A DNA stretch of 64,000 nt from Bacillota bacterium (GTDB lineage: Bacteria > Bacillota > Clostridia > Peptostreptococcales > Anaerovoracaceae). Positions within the stretch are counted from its first letter, which is position 1, and each line of letters begins with the position of its first letter. This document shows, one piece after another, positions 17,940-27,229 of this stretch. The position numbers and the translations under genes are program-made. A model generated the notes under the pieces. It searched no databases. It was given only the letters and a program-made list of their open reading frames with translations, and was not told the DNA's origin. The stretch is from positions 1 through 64,000 of the forward strand of contig JAFUQN010000030.1 of the NCBI GenBank assembly GCA_017472365.1, written 5' to 3'.

Positions 17940-18005
17940 GCATTTCACCTCTTTATTCAGATACCCCTATCCTACCATACTTCGACCCGATTCGACAATG
18001 CAAAA

Positions 18006-19865
18006 TCACATTGCCGGTCGGGGAGCGAAACCGATGGCTCTGCGCTTTTCTTTCGTTTCACCCAGGAGGATCCCTGCGGCCTCGCTGATGACCTGAATGG
18101 TCAAAAGGCGAAGCTGCGCGCCGGAGAAACCACTGCGCATGGCTAAGTTTGCCATTTGGCCTTCCGTCTGATCCAAAAGACGTCTGGCCTCACGACCCGC
18201 GCCGAAATCCTTTCGTTCCGCAGCCTTCTCGAAATAATCAGTCAGCAGCGCCTCAGCTCCTTTTTCCACGTGATATCCCCGGGAAGAAGCCATGGAACAG
18301 AAAATTTCCGTCAGCTGTTCCGGTGTGTAATCCGCAAAGTGGACCATCCGCCCGATTCGGGAACGAAGTCCCTCGTTGACCGCCATCAGACGTTCCATAT
18401 CATCTTTATAAGTAGCGAAAATTACGACGGTATCGCGCTCATTTTCCATGTGACGGACGATGGCAGATACTGCTTCTTCACTGTAGCGGTCAGATCCGTC
18501 TCCTGCCAGCGAACCAGCTTCGTCGATGAACAAAACACCTCCCCTGGCTTTTTCGAAAATACCGGCCACCTTCAAAGAGGTCTCACCCATATAACGTCCC
18601 ACCAGATGTTCTCTGCTCACTTCCAGAAAAGTCCCATTTGTGACGCCAAGCTCACCCATGCGGGCGGCCATAGCTCTGGCCATGGTGGTCTTACAGGTCC
18701 CGGGATTTCCACAGAAAGCCATATTTCTGCAGGGAATATAATCGTCAATCACATCGCCGCTGCGATTCAGCTCTTCCATTAAATAACTGCGATACGCCTG
18801 GCGGTTGATTTCTGTTTCAATGATGGTTTTCACATTTTCCAGTCCCACGATTTTATCCAGCATTGTTCTTCCCGTAGATTTTCCCGTCGTATAATGAGGC
18901 GTGGAAATGTCGGTGAGACAATTACCGGTTTTGTGTTCCTGATGGTGGCGTTTCAGCGCCGCCTTTGCCAGAAGCTCCAGGTCTCCTTCACCAAACTTGT
19001 GACCGCGTTCCCTTTTCAACACCCGGATCGTTCCTTTCACATCCACGGCTTCATGGATTTCATACCCCATCTGCTTCACGATTTCCCGGAATCGCTCTTC
19101 CAAATACTCATCAGAAGGTGCTGTGGTCTCCACGATCTCAAATCCGCCTTCAAAAAGCAGGCGGTCGATTTTCTGATGATTCACCTTGTTTCTTGGAATC
19201 ACCAGAATCACAGGCTTTTCTTCCTGGCTGAGAACAAATTCGATGGTTTCTTCGGAAAGTGCTGTGATTCCGTCGCACTTCACGATCAGAGCCGCGCAAG
19301 CCTGTGGTGCCAGACCGGCCCGCTTCTTTCCCATCATCTTCTCCATCGTTTCACCAAGATCGTTGCAAGCTCCGTCATCGATATCCTTTTCGGAAAAAAT
19401 CACAAAATTGGAAGGATCACTGCATAACGACTCAACGAGATCCTTTTCCTGCTCATCACTTTCGGGTTTCGTTCCCACCGCTTTCGGTGCTTCTTCCACA
19501 TCGTCATCCCATTCGATTTCCAACTCATCGAAAAAGGCTTTCAAATCATCGTCGGTCTCCTCTGTTCCTGAAGCTTGTCTTCCTTTAGAATTCTTATTTT
19601 CTTTCCGGTCATGTTTCAATCCCAGGATATCCACCACCGTATGACAAGAATCCAGGCCCTGGCGAATCGTCTCACAAATCAAAGCCACCTTTTGAGAGGC
19701 TCCTTCCCCCATCAACGTTCTGCACTGTTCCAGATGCGGCTGTCCTTCCAGTTTCTTCTTCAACGCTTCCTCAGTATCGGCATCTCTTTGCATATACCGG
19801 ATCACCACCGGTCCATCCGGTGTCATCATATGGATGATTTTTTCCTGAGTCTTTCCTCTACACAT
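18006..19865 (-). CDS. AAA ATPase of the CbbX/SpoVK type with an extended N-terminal region
   Basis: 619 residues, start after AAAGGAG with 8-base spacing. The C-terminal ~270 residues form a CbxX/CfqX AAA module: Walker A GNPGTCKT (386-393), Walker B VLFIDEAG (about 444-451), a sensor segment DTVVIFATYKDDME and arginine-finger-like GLRSRIGRMVHF. The Walker A has Cys where almost all P-loops have Gly before Lys, a single-base change (TGT for GGT). The N-terminal ~330 residues are charged and not recognised. It is the second gene of a two-gene operon after an ankyrin-like gene, under a WYL-type operator. A remodelling role acting on that partner is inference. Confidence 0.8.
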   Translation of the reverse strand: MCRGKTQEKIIHMMTPDGPVVIRYMQRDADTEEALKKKLEGQPHLEQCRTLMGEGASQKVALICETIRQGLDSCHTVVDILGLKHDRKENKNSKGRQASGTEETDDDLKAFFDELEIEWDDDVEEAPKAVGTKPESDEQEKDLVESLCSDPSNFVIFSEKDIDDGACNDLGETMEKMMGKKRAGLAPQACAALIVKCDGITALSEETIEFVLSQEEKPVILVIPRNKVNHQKIDRLLFEGGFEIVETTAPSDEYLEERFREIVKQMGYEIHEAVDVKGTIRVLKRERGHKFGEGDLELLAKAALKRHHQEHKTGNCLTDISTPHYTTGKSTGRTMLDKIVGLENVKTIIETEINRQAYRSYLMEELNRSGDVIDDYIPCRNMAFCGNPGTCKTTMARAMAARMGELGVTNGTFLEVSREHLVGRYMGETSLKVAGIFEKARGGVLFIDEAGSLAGDGSDRYSEEAVSAIVRHMENERDTVVIFATYKDDMERLMAVNEGLRSRIGRMVHFADYTPEQLTEIFCSMASSRGYHVEKGAEALLTDYFEKAAERKDFGAGREARRLLDQTEGQMANLAMRSGFSGAQLRLLTIQVISEAAGILLGETKEKRRAIGFAPRPAM

Positions 19866-19879
19866 ACCCCCGCTCCTTT

Positions 19880-21376
19880 CTACAGATCGTACGTTTTTTG
19901 ATTTCCCCTGTTTTCTCCTTTGGCAATGGTCTGATCGTAGTACTGATCCAGTCCCTTTTCCAGAATATATTCCGAAACGGCCGGCAAATTCGCTTCGCAG
20001 ATCAGTCCCCACTTGACCAGTCGGTCAAAGGCTCCCTTTTTCCCGATTTGTAATATTCTTTTCGTAAATGGAAGAAATTCTTCGCTTTCCTGCGGTGGCA
20101 GGACATCCACCACCCGTTCAAATACCGTCAGATTCCTCATATGATCAAAACAGCGAAGATTCTGATATACCCCTGTATCCGGGTCGAAATAATGATTCAT
20201 TTCATCGAATACAGGATGTTCCGGACGGATCACCAGTCGCAGCTTCGACTCAGTCAGCACTTTTACAAACTCTTTTTCACCCGGTCCTGTTTTCGGAATC
20301 AATACCGCCCATTCCGAAATATCGCATGGTCCGCTTTCCGTTGCCCATTCTTTTTCGCAGATTTCAACCATCGGTATACTGCGGTATTGCAGCATCAGTT
20401 TCACCAGATGACACTTCTCTTCCATTGTCAGTTCCCGCGGCAAACGTGCTTTCAGCACGTCATAGCAGTGCAGGAGTTCACTCTCATCTCCACAGTTTCT
20501 TCCAAGCAAAGTCACATCTGCATCCCGAAGATCGACAGATTTCAGCAGTTCTGCGTTCCCTGCAGCGATGATCTCCGCCGCATTATTGTTCTTGAACACT
20601 TCACTCATCAATTCCGGATACTCCCTTTGGAGCAGTTCCAAAATGTCTTTCTCCCTGATTTGAAGAACCAGTTCCTTTAATCCGCTGGTAATTTCTGAGC
20701 GTCCCTGCTTCAAAAACCAATATGTAGCTTCCTTGTCCCCGCAGAGGAGAGAAAACTGCCACGGCTCCAAATTCTGTTTTTTCCAGACCCTGTAATATCG
20801 TGCACCGGATCTGCCGTCGCGTAATCGGATATTAAACGAGCCATCATACGTCCCCGCACAATCCGCATTCAGTTCCAAAGCCTCTTTCGTCGACCGTGGC
20901 CCGGGCAAAGCCCCTGCCTTCATTAACATTTCAGCTTCGCTGATTTTTCCCAAATAGGCGCACAATCCGAAATATGTGGTTTTGATCTGTTTGTCACCGT
21001 ACTCAAAAATATGGCTGCAGTCTGGTTCTTTCACGTAGGGTAGCACTCGTTCCAGCAACTCCAGATTTCCTTCCAGAATCAGATCTTCCACAAGGGAAAT
21101 CCCCATATAGTAAGGATGATCTCCCGGATCAACTCCACATTGCAGCATCGTCATAAGCGCATCGATTTTCCCATTCTGATAGGCGTATTGCGGTACCAAA
21201 ACGTTATCCACGCGATCCTTTCGGGCTTCGCCGTCATATTCAAATTTTCTTTTCGTAAACAGTGCTCTGATTCTTTCATGATCTTCTCTGTCAACGGCAT
21301 CCATCAATGCCTGGGTTTTTCTTCTGTTAAAACTGTATAACGGTTCAAACGATCTGTCGTTTTTTCTGCTAAACAT
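19880..21376 (-). CDS. Ankyrin-like repeat protein, 498 residues
   Basis: Soluble all-helical protein with degenerate ankyrin-like repeats (ALMDAVDREDHERIRALF, LVEDLILEGNLELLERVLP, FGLCAYLGKISEAEMLMKAG). The start at 21376 (MFSRK) follows AGGAGG by 6 bases. It is a paralogue of the 497-residue protein at 27219-28712: both share a WxxxxLC/FCxDxEAxxFxL segment in the middle and a matching C-terminus around LVKWGLICEANL / LWKEGLINEKNL. Probably a scaffold or substrate adaptor. It lies 14 bases upstream of the AAA gene, so the two are co-expressed. The promoter region is shared with the divergent WYL regulator and carries the 22-bp dyad. Confidence 0.75.
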   Translation of the reverse strand: MFSRKNDRSFEPLYSFNRRKTQALMDAVDREDHERIRALFTKRKFEYDGEARKDRVDNVLVPQYAYQNGKIDALMTMLQCGVDPGDHPYYMGISLVEDLILEGNLELLERVLPYVKEPDCSHIFEYGDKQIKTTYFGLCAYLGKISEAEMLMKAGALPGPRSTKEALELNADCAGTYDGSFNIRLRDGRSGARYYRVWKKQNLEPWQFSLLCGDKEATYWFLKQGRSEITSGLKELVLQIREKDILELLQREYPELMSEVFKNNNAAEIIAAGNAELLKSVDLRDADVTLLGRNCGDESELLHCYDVLKARLPRELTMEEKCHLVKLMLQYRSIPMVEICEKEWATESGPCDISEWAVLIPKTGPGEKEFVKVLTESKLRLVIRPEHPVFDEMNHYFDPDTGVYQNLRCFDHMRNLTVFERVVDVLPPQESEEFLPFTKRILQIGKKGAFDRLVKWGLICEANLPAVSEYILEKGLDQYYDQTIAKGENRGNQKTYDL

Positions 21377-21406
21377 ATCGGACCTCCTGTTATTCATTAC
21401 GGTTTT

Positions 21407-21443
21407 AGTATAATGACTTCTCCACCGCTGTTTTCCGGAGGTT
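21407..21443 (-). promoter_or_regulatory. Promoter and 22-bp dyad operator of the ankyrin/AAA operon
   Basis: Minus strand: the dyad CCTCCG-N8-CGGTGG with leading AA (21422-21443), then exactly 9 bases, then the -10 TATACT (21407-21412). The dyad occupies the place of a -35 box, and no TTGACA-like -35 is present. The same dyad at the same spacing precedes the ankyrin/MoxR operon and addB. Confidence 0.7.
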
Positions 21444-21494
21444 CCGCAAATTTGAAAATATTTCGGATCCGGGGCAGAATCAAAGAAAATATGA

Positions 21495-21500
21495 TATAAT
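21495..21500 (+). promoter_or_regulatory. Candidate -10 box of the WYL regulator gene
   Basis: TATAAT lies 33 bases before the WYL start codon. No good -35 is found 16-18 bases upstream, so the promoter may be weak or activated. Confidence 0.45.
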
Positions 21501-21533
21501 GAATATTAGTAACATTCATCACGGGAGGACATT

Positions 21534-22739
21534 ATGGCTCAAACAAAGGGAAAGGTACAATTGACGGAAGACAGAAACGATAATGCGATCCTCAGCGATT
21601 CTATGCTGACGCTGTCGCGCATCGCGGTCTGTTTGAAAAGTTTCGGTGAGGAAGAATATTTCACTGCTACAGACCTGCTGACCCGTCTGGAACGTCGTTA
21701 CGGTGAAGGGGTTCTTTCCAAAGACACTGTCACAAAAGCTCTGACGATTCTGGAAAACGAAACCGAGAAATATAACTCTATCTTCGATTTCGTTCTGGAA
21801 AAATACATCCATCAGAAGAAGGAGTACATTTTATATAACGATTATCTGGATGAACTGGATGCCAGCGGCGAAAACGAAGACAATTCGAAAGATGCCCGCC
21901 CCGGTGCAAAATTTTATTATAAGGTTCTTCCCAACGTCACCAAGGCGGAAGTCAAGATGCTGGCTGATGCCATCAGCTCTTTCACAATGCTGACCATGGG
22001 CCAGACCAAAGTCCTTCTGGAAGACTTGAACCGGCTGGCCAACGATCCGCAGCATCACATTATCACCAATGTCAAAGATGATGGTTATCCTTATAAGCTG
22101 GACGATAACCAGCGGGCACAGGACATCATCAACAGCATCGACACAGTGATGAAAGCCCTGAAACAACATCGCTGTATTTCCTTTGACTATTACCAGTACA
22201 CCACAAAAAAGGTTTCTGCTTCTGTTTATGAGCTGGATTTCGAAAAGCGCAGTCAACAGAGGATCCACCCCGCCTTTTTCGTTTGGTCCAACGGTTACTA
22301 CTATCTGATTGGAAAGTCCATCGGTCGTGAAACGGAAGATTTTATCGTATTCCGTGTGGACCGGATCCGCAGTATGACTGTTCTGGAAAAATGTCCGGCT
22401 CTGACCTTTGATATTAACCCGGCCAGATATCGCGACGAAAACCCTGTCATGTATGGTGGGTCCAAGGAAGAAATCGTTCTCCGCATCCGCAGAACGCGTC
22501 TGAACAATGCCGTAGATGCTTTCGGAAAAAACTTTATGATTTTCCCCAGCAGCTTTGTGGATCCCAAAACAGGCGAATCCGACCAGTGGATCGAATTGCG
22601 CTTTGTAGCCAACCCGAAGGGGGTTGCCCTCTGGGCCACCCAGCATTGCACCGAAGCCTGCGTCCTGAAGCCGGATCATCTGGCTGAAACAGTACGCAAT
22701 AACCTCAATGCAGGGCTGGCGTTATACGATCAGAACTAA
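21534..22739 (+). CDS. WYL-domain transcriptional regulator
   Basis: 401 residues, start after GGGAGG. The N-terminal ~100 residues resemble a winged helix (TATDLLTRLERRYG followed by SKDTVTKALTILENE). The central part is a WYL domain (CISFDYYQYT, then RIHPAFFVWSNGYYYLIG and FRVDRIRSM), and a C-terminal WCX-like extension follows. WYL domains bind nucleic-acid ligands; PafBC and DriD are WYL activators of DNA-damage genes. It is the only plus-strand gene in the cluster, divergent from the ankyrin/AAA operon and convergent with the MoxR/VWA operon, so it is the natural candidate to bind the dyads at 21422, 28766 and 35090. That assignment is inference. Confidence 0.85.
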   Translation: MAQTKGKVQLTEDRNDNAILSDSMLTLSRIAVCLKSFGEEEYFTATDLLTRLERRYGEGVLSKDTVTKALTILENETEKYNSIFDFVLEKYIHQKKEYILYNDYLDELDASGENEDNSKDARPGAKFYYKVLPNVTKAEVKMLADAISSFTMLTMGQTKVLLEDLNRLANDPQHHIITNVKDDGYPYKLDDNQRAQDIINSIDTVMKALKQHRCISFDYYQYTTKKVSASVYELDFEKRSQQRIHPAFFVWSNGYYYLIGKSIGRETEDFIVFRVDRIRSMTVLEKCPALTFDINPARYRDENPVMYGGSKEEIVLRIRRTRLNNAVDAFGKNFMIFPSSFVDPKTGESDQWIELRFVANPKGVALWATQHCTEACVLKPDHLAETVRNNLNAGLALYDQN

Positions 22740-22747
22740 ACAAAACG

Positions 22748-22779
22748 AAAACTCCGGACCTGACGATCCGGAGTTTTTT
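22748..22779. terminator. Bidirectional terminator between WYL and VWA genes
   Basis: AAAACTCCGGA / TCCGGAGTTTTTT stem between convergent genes. The T-run is best on the plus strand, with a shorter one on the minus strand. Confidence 0.85.
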
Positions 22780-22786
22780 ATGAGTT

Positions 22787-24112
22787 TTATGCAGCACCGA
22801 TTTCCAGGCTCTGTTCTTTCAGACAGGCCACGGTCACCCAGTCAGGAATCGCGGGGCCATACTCCAGCTCCTCTTCCGGAATCACGAAAACGGTTTCGTA
22901 CGGAGTAGCCTGATTGGGGAAATCCCCGAAGCCATCGGAGAAATACATAAATCCCTTCAGCTTTTCATAGCCTTCTTCCTCCGCCACCAGCTGATCTACC
23001 CTGCGGAAGACGGGAACGAAACTTGTCCCGCCTCCTCCCATCATCCGGAATTGGGAAATATACTGGTTAAATTCTTCTACCGTGCGGATTTCCGTTTCTT
23101 CCTGAATTCCATAATCACACTGAATCATACGGAGCAGGAACTTTCGTCCGCCCAGTTCCATATCTTCCACCACTTTTTTCGTCTGGACCAGGAAGTTGTT
23201 CAGTGTCGATCCACAGCACGATCCCGACGTGTCGATGGCGATGATAAACGTCTCCACCAAGTTCATATCGCGGTACTCATTATATTCCACAATGGGAAGA
23301 TCTCCGTATAGATTCAGACCCGTTACGTACCAGGCCAGATCCATCGAATCCATATCGAGACGCATAGTTTCCACGGGGGCTGTAAAACGGCGCAGCAGTT
23401 CGTCATAAGAAATGTGTTCCTCTTCTTTGTTCAATTCCAGCAGTTCCGTCCAGTCACCGCGTCCATATCCCTGATACCGTCCCTGACCATTCAAATACTT
23501 CTGATATTCTTCCACCGTCTGAGCCATGGCCATTTTCCAGGAAAAAGCCGAACCCGTTTCCGGGCCATTCCCCGGAGATTCCATTTTCTTTCCCCAAAAT
23601 GTGTGGTCATCCCGGCGGACGTAATGGCTGACGGATTCGTAATTCCGTTTCAGCGTCTCATCCTTCATACCGCTGGTATACAATGTCTCTGCACTGATAT
23701 GCTCCCGATCCGGAAGCACTTCTTTGACTTCATTTCGAACCTGCGATGTTCCAACGTAACTTTTTCCTCCAGGGAGTCGTTCAATCAACTGAAAGACTGC
23801 CAGATCACTGGCCGTATCGTACAATTCATGTTCCCGGCCGTTTCTCCGTTCCACATGCTGTAGCATACAGTGTCCGAGAACGTGAATCATTATTTTCGGG
23901 ATCTGTGAGGAGTCTTCTTTATACAATGCGATCACATCGTCCGCATTGTAAAACAAATATTCACCGTTGCTTCCCATAATCCAGACCTCTTCCAGAGGGC
24001 GCAGCTGAAGGCGGAACAGAAGCGGTCCCAAATAGGGCCATTGCTTCAGAAGCGCCTGTCGGCTGTACCTCAAGATTTCCCCGGCCAGACTGTCGCGGTC
24101 ATTTTTCCCCAT
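22787..24112 (-). CDS. DUF2201-type putative metallopeptidase/VWA protein (COG3864-like)
   Basis: 441 residues, start at 24112 after AAGGAG. The N-terminal domain corresponds to the metallopeptidase-like domain of this family, but its zinc motif is HVLGH (77-81) rather than HExxH, so the catalytic Glu is missing and it is probably non-enzymatic. The C-terminal VWA domain keeps a full metal-ion site: DTSGS (294-298), Thr363 in GGGGTSF, and Asp393 in YFSDGFGD. VWA proteins of this type pair with MoxR ATPases, which is what the operon shows. Last gene of the six-gene ankyrin/MoxR operon, 7 bases after the small membrane protein. Its target is unknown. Confidence 0.8.
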   Translation of the reverse strand: MGKNDRDSLAGEILRYSRQALLKQWPYLGPLLFRLQLRPLEEVWIMGSNGEYLFYNADDVIALYKEDSSQIPKIMIHVLGHCMLQHVERRNGREHELYDTASDLAVFQLIERLPGGKSYVGTSQVRNEVKEVLPDREHISAETLYTSGMKDETLKRNYESVSHYVRRDDHTFWGKKMESPGNGPETGSAFSWKMAMAQTVEEYQKYLNGQGRYQGYGRGDWTELLELNKEEEHISYDELLRRFTAPVETMRLDMDSMDLAWYVTGLNLYGDLPIVEYNEYRDMNLVETFIIAIDTSGSCCGSTLNNFLVQTKKVVEDMELGGRKFLLRMIQCDYGIQEETEIRTVEEFNQYISQFRMMGGGGTSFVPVFRRVDQLVAEEEGYEKLKGFMYFSDGFGDFPNQATPYETVFVIPEEELEYGPAIPDWVTVACLKEQSLEIGAA

Positions 24113-24119
24113 GATTTTC

Positions 24120-24347
24120 TTACTCCTTATCTGATTCACTCACAACGTCGATCATATCGTCCAAATGGTCGATTTCACTGCACAGCTTCTCCATGGACTG
24201 GATCCCCAGGTCCGCCGCCCGGTTCAGGAATTTCTGAAGATCTTTCAAAACCATAATCAGAAAAACAACACCCACTCCACATCCCATCAGGATCAGTAAC
24301 TGGATCACCTGACGCAGGATCTCCATAATGTCATACATTACGTACAT
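24120..24347 (-). CDS. Small single-pass membrane protein in the MoxR/VWA operon
   Basis: 75 residues, not recognised. The start follows GGAGG by 8 bases. One strong hydrophobic segment (about residues 9-33, LRQVIQLLILMGCGVGVV onward) is followed by an acidic helical tail. It lies 3 bases after moxR and 7 bases before the VWA gene, so it is translated as part of the same unit. It could anchor the MoxR/VWA pair to the membrane; this is inferred from position only. Confidence 0.7.
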   Translation of the reverse strand: MYVMYDIMEILRQVIQLLILMGCGVGVVFLIMVLKDLQKFLNRAADLGIQSMEKLCSEIDHLDDMIDVVSESDKE

Positions 24348-24350
24348 ATG

Positions 24351-25814
24351 CTATGCCTCCTTCTTGACCTTCTTTGTTAGTGCTGCTTTGGACAAATCGC
24401 CGAAGATGATTTTCTTATAATTGAGATACGTGGGATTTCCCGTTTCCGTCATGAGACGAATGGCATTTTCACTGGTGTTGAGGGAATTTAACAGGATCTC
24501 CATCTCGCTGTTTTCACCGAACACTTCGCTGATAAAATCCAGAACGTGAGTGATTTCACCGTTGGCACGGTCACGAAGGGTTTCACGTTCACCTGCCATG
24601 GCGAAAAAGGCTTTTTTGATTTTTTCGAAGGCATCCTTACTGTTCTGTCCACGGGCCATGGACCGGAATTTTTTCAGAGCCAGCTCCACCGCAGGGTCCT
24701 TATCCGGTTCGGGACGATACCAGCCGTCGATATCCTCACCGAAAACGTTCCGTTCTTTCAGCTGTTCTCCCAGAGGCTGGGCCGAATCCACCTTCTTAAG
24801 GATAACGTGAAGCTTATCGCAGGTATTGGTCAGCTTACAATATTCCATGATATCCTTCTGTAATCTGGCGCTTAACATCCAGATCACCGCGCAGCGGATA
24901 TCGAAACTCTTGTTGGCAAAACGCTTCTTCAGCTTATCCTCTGCATTTCCCTGAAGGATCGTTTCCAACTCATCCTGGGTTGCAATTTTGGAAAATACAT
25001 TGTAATAATTTACGAAACTGTGGCAGATTTTTTCACAGGCCAGATACTGCTGAACGAGGTCAGCATCCACTTCCGTTCCCAGAGATTCGGACAAATCGAT
25101 GATCTGGGACAATTCTTCCCATCCTCTGGCAGTGACCATCTGTTTCTGAAGTCCGCTGGAAGAAAAATGATAAAAATGGCCGCGGTTCTGGGACAGATAG
25201 GCCAGGATCGACGGATGTACGTTTTTATTGATGGCGTATTCTTCCCACACGTCAAAGGACGGTTCCACATTGATCTGGCGGATACGGTCTCTGGTCACCA
25301 CGTCGATCTCCTTAACCGACTTATTGTATTCCGGAGGATTTCCGGCCAGAACGATGACCCAGCCTTCCGGTACTTTGTGAGGTCCAAAGGTCTTATTCTG
25401 GAGGAACTGGAGCATCAGCGGCGCAATCGTCTCAGATGCACAATTGAATTCATCCAGAAACAGGACGCCTTCCTTCTTTCCGGTACGCTTGATCGTTTCA
25501 TGGATCTCGGAAATTATTTCACTCATGGTGTAATCAGTTACATGGTATTCCTGGCCTTCATATTCTCTCACCGACAGTCTGGGAAGTCCCATGATGCTCT
25601 GTCTCGTGTGGTGAGTAATCGTATAAGACAGGAAGTTCACCCCCATCTCTTCCGCTGCCTGACGCGCCACATCGGTCTTTCCAACGCCGGCCGGTCCGAT
25701 CATCGCCAGAGGACGCTGACGGTTGATGGGGATCTTATATGTCCCGTCTTCATTTTTTAAAAGATAAAAGCGGATCGCATCTTTCAGACAATTCTTTGCT
25801 TCTTTAATATTCAT
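24351..25814 (-). CDS. MoxR-family AAA+ ATPase
   Basis: 487 residues, longer than typical MoxR (~330) because of a C-terminal helical extension. Walker A GPAGVGKT (40-47), Walker B VLFLDEF (117-123), sensor 1 VLAGNPPEYN (155 onward) and VVTRDRIRQINV with candidate arginine fingers are all intact, so it should hydrolyse ATP. MoxR ATPases act as chaperones with a VWA partner, here the DUF2201/VWA protein two genes downstream. AGGAGG supports the start. It is fourth in an operon with three ankyrin-like proteins upstream. Whether the ankyrin proteins are its clients or its targeting subunits is unknown. Confidence 0.88.
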   Translation of the reverse strand: MNIKEAKNCLKDAIRFYLLKNEDGTYKIPINRQRPLAMIGPAGVGKTDVARQAAEEMGVNFLSYTITHHTRQSIMGLPRLSVREYEGQEYHVTDYTMSEIISEIHETIKRTGKKEGVLFLDEFNCASETIAPLMLQFLQNKTFGPHKVPEGWVIVLAGNPPEYNKSVKEIDVVTRDRIRQINVEPSFDVWEEYAINKNVHPSILAYLSQNRGHFYHFSSSGLQKQMVTARGWEELSQIIDLSESLGTEVDADLVQQYLACEKICHSFVNYYNVFSKIATQDELETILQGNAEDKLKKRFANKSFDIRCAVIWMLSARLQKDIMEYCKLTNTCDKLHVILKKVDSAQPLGEQLKERNVFGEDIDGWYRPEPDKDPAVELALKKFRSMARGQNSKDAFEKIKKAFFAMAGERETLRDRANGEITHVLDFISEVFGENSEMEILLNSLNTSENAIRLMTETGNPTYLNYKKIIFGDLSKAALTKKVKKEA

Positions 25815-25844
25815 CGTTGATTCCTCCTGTATCGATCTTTCTGT

Positions 25845-26528
25845 TTACAGATTACCAAAGACACTTCCGCCGTTTTCCGGAGCTTTTGCATCTTCCCACA
25901 TTTTTTCTCTGGACGGCATAGGACACGCACCGTGCTCTCTCAATAACACAGCCATTTCCCGGTCTTCCGTCAGCTCTGCAAGAAACAGCGGCGTAATAAG
26001 ATAGGCCGTATTCCCCTCGTCCATAATCCCCCAGGGATCATCTCCCCATACGGTGTACGAAGAAAACGTATTTCTGTTCTGACGGCATTTCATCTTTCCC
26101 CATCTGCTGTGGGGAGTCAGATATTCTCCTTTTTTCGTAATATAGATATCCCGGCTCGTTCCATCGGGATCCATTCCCCGGCGTAATAACTCCTTAACCA
26201 AATCGTAAGCCCCGGTCCAAACCGCATAAAACAGGATGTTACCATTTACATAACATCTGCACTCATTCCAGGAAAACTCAAAAGGAAGAGACAAAGTCTC
26301 CAACATGCGTACCATGCGCTCACTCTGTTCTCCGCGGACCAGGTCCAAAAGAAGCTTTTTACATAACTGCGGGTATTTTTCCATGACCCTTGTCAGAAGC
26401 GGACCCCGGTTCGAAAACTCCTGACTGTCTGCCAGAATTTCAAGATTCTCTCTCACCATCGTAAACAGTTCCGGGATCTGTCCCCGTTCCACCATCGTTT
26501 CATAATCACGGTCCATGTCTCCTGTCAT
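25845..26528 (-). CDS. Ankyrin-like repeat protein, 227 residues
   Basis: Start at 26528 (MTGDMDRDYETM) after GGAGG, overlapping the previous stop as ATGA. Helical repeats include ILFYAVWTGAYDLVKELLRRGMDPDG and TPLFLAELTEDREMAVLLREHGA, both recognisable ankyrin units. It ends with PENGGSVFGNL. No membrane segment. It resembles the gene just upstream in layout (a repeat, a His/Arg-rich loop, then a last repeat), so the two are probably an old duplication. Third gene of the operon, 30 bases before moxR. Confidence 0.75.
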   Translation of the reverse strand: MTGDMDRDYETMVERGQIPELFTMVRENLEILADSQEFSNRGPLLTRVMEKYPQLCKKLLLDLVRGEQSERMVRMLETLSLPFEFSWNECRCYVNGNILFYAVWTGAYDLVKELLRRGMDPDGTSRDIYITKKGEYLTPHSRWGKMKCRQNRNTFSSYTVWGDDPWGIMDEGNTAYLITPLFLAELTEDREMAVLLREHGACPMPSREKMWEDAKAPENGGSVFGNL

Positions 26529-27229
26529 TTTCCACCTCCGCCATATGTTTCTTTCAACAAGTCGCGAATCGTCCACGAATCCAGTTCTTTCAAATAGCTC
26601 TGACACAATTCGCTGTCAGGAACGAACGTGGCACCATAGCGAACCAAAAGCTGTACCATTTCCACATCTTCCCGCAGGATTGCGATCAGAAGAGGTGTCG
26701 TTTCATTCTGTCGGACCGACGGGTATTGCGGCCGGTTGTGATACCGTCGCGTATCCTGTCTGTAAATGGAACAGCCAGCCTGGTTCTCAAAGTGATAGAG
26801 ACCATCCTTCCCCTCATACCAGCCGCCTTCCGTCCATCCATCCACATTCAGCCCGGCCTTCAAAACCTCTTCCAGAAGTTCCGTCTCCCCGGCACCTGCC
26901 AGAATCCCGGTCAGAGGACCGGACACCCAGTATTCCGCATTGCGAAATGAAAATGTGGAATTGCCATAGTTGGGAATGGACAGTTTCTTCAGCAGTTCCG
27001 GTTTCTTTAACAGAACTCTGACGCAATCCCTGCCGGCCCAGCGGTCCTCTTCCCAGATTCTTATAAACAAACATCCCGCCTGATTGGCCTCAATACGGTT
27101 CCAAAAGAGCAGTTCCGGCCACTCCTCCACAGCACGCAGGACTTCCTTCCACCGGTTGTTGCTGATATTCTCTGAAATCCGCATTGCCGCCTCATTGGCA
27201 TCACGGATCCTGTCAATTTTAAAGTTCAT
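26525..27229 (-). CDS. Ankyrin-like repeat protein, 234 residues
   Basis: Start at 27229 (MNFKIDRIRD) after GAGG, overlapping the preceding stop by 11 bases. Ankyrin-type units are GPLTGILAGAGETELLEEVLKAGLNVDG and TTPLLIAILREDVEMVQLLVRYGATFVP. An N-terminal helical region (NEAAMRISENISNNRWKEVL) has no match I recognise. Soluble, with no catalytic motif seen. Tight overlaps on both sides show it is made together with its neighbours, which favours a multi-subunit assembly. Confidence 0.75.
   Translation of the reverse strand: MNFKIDRIRDANEAAMRISENISNNRWKEVLRAVEEWPELLFWNRIEANQAGCLFIRIWEEDRWAGRDCVRVLLKKPELLKKLSIPNYGNSTFSFRNAEYWVSGPLTGILAGAGETELLEEVLKAGLNVDGWTEGGWYEGKDGLYHFENQAGCSIYRQDTRRYHNRPQYPSVRQNETTPLLIAILREDVEMVQLLVRYGATFVPDSELCQSYLKELDSWTIRDLLKETYGGGGK

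Noticed and set aside
25331..25345. CGGAGG sequence inside moxR as a further operator
   Set aside because: Only one arm of the dyad is present and it lies in coding sequence without a -10 at the right spacing.
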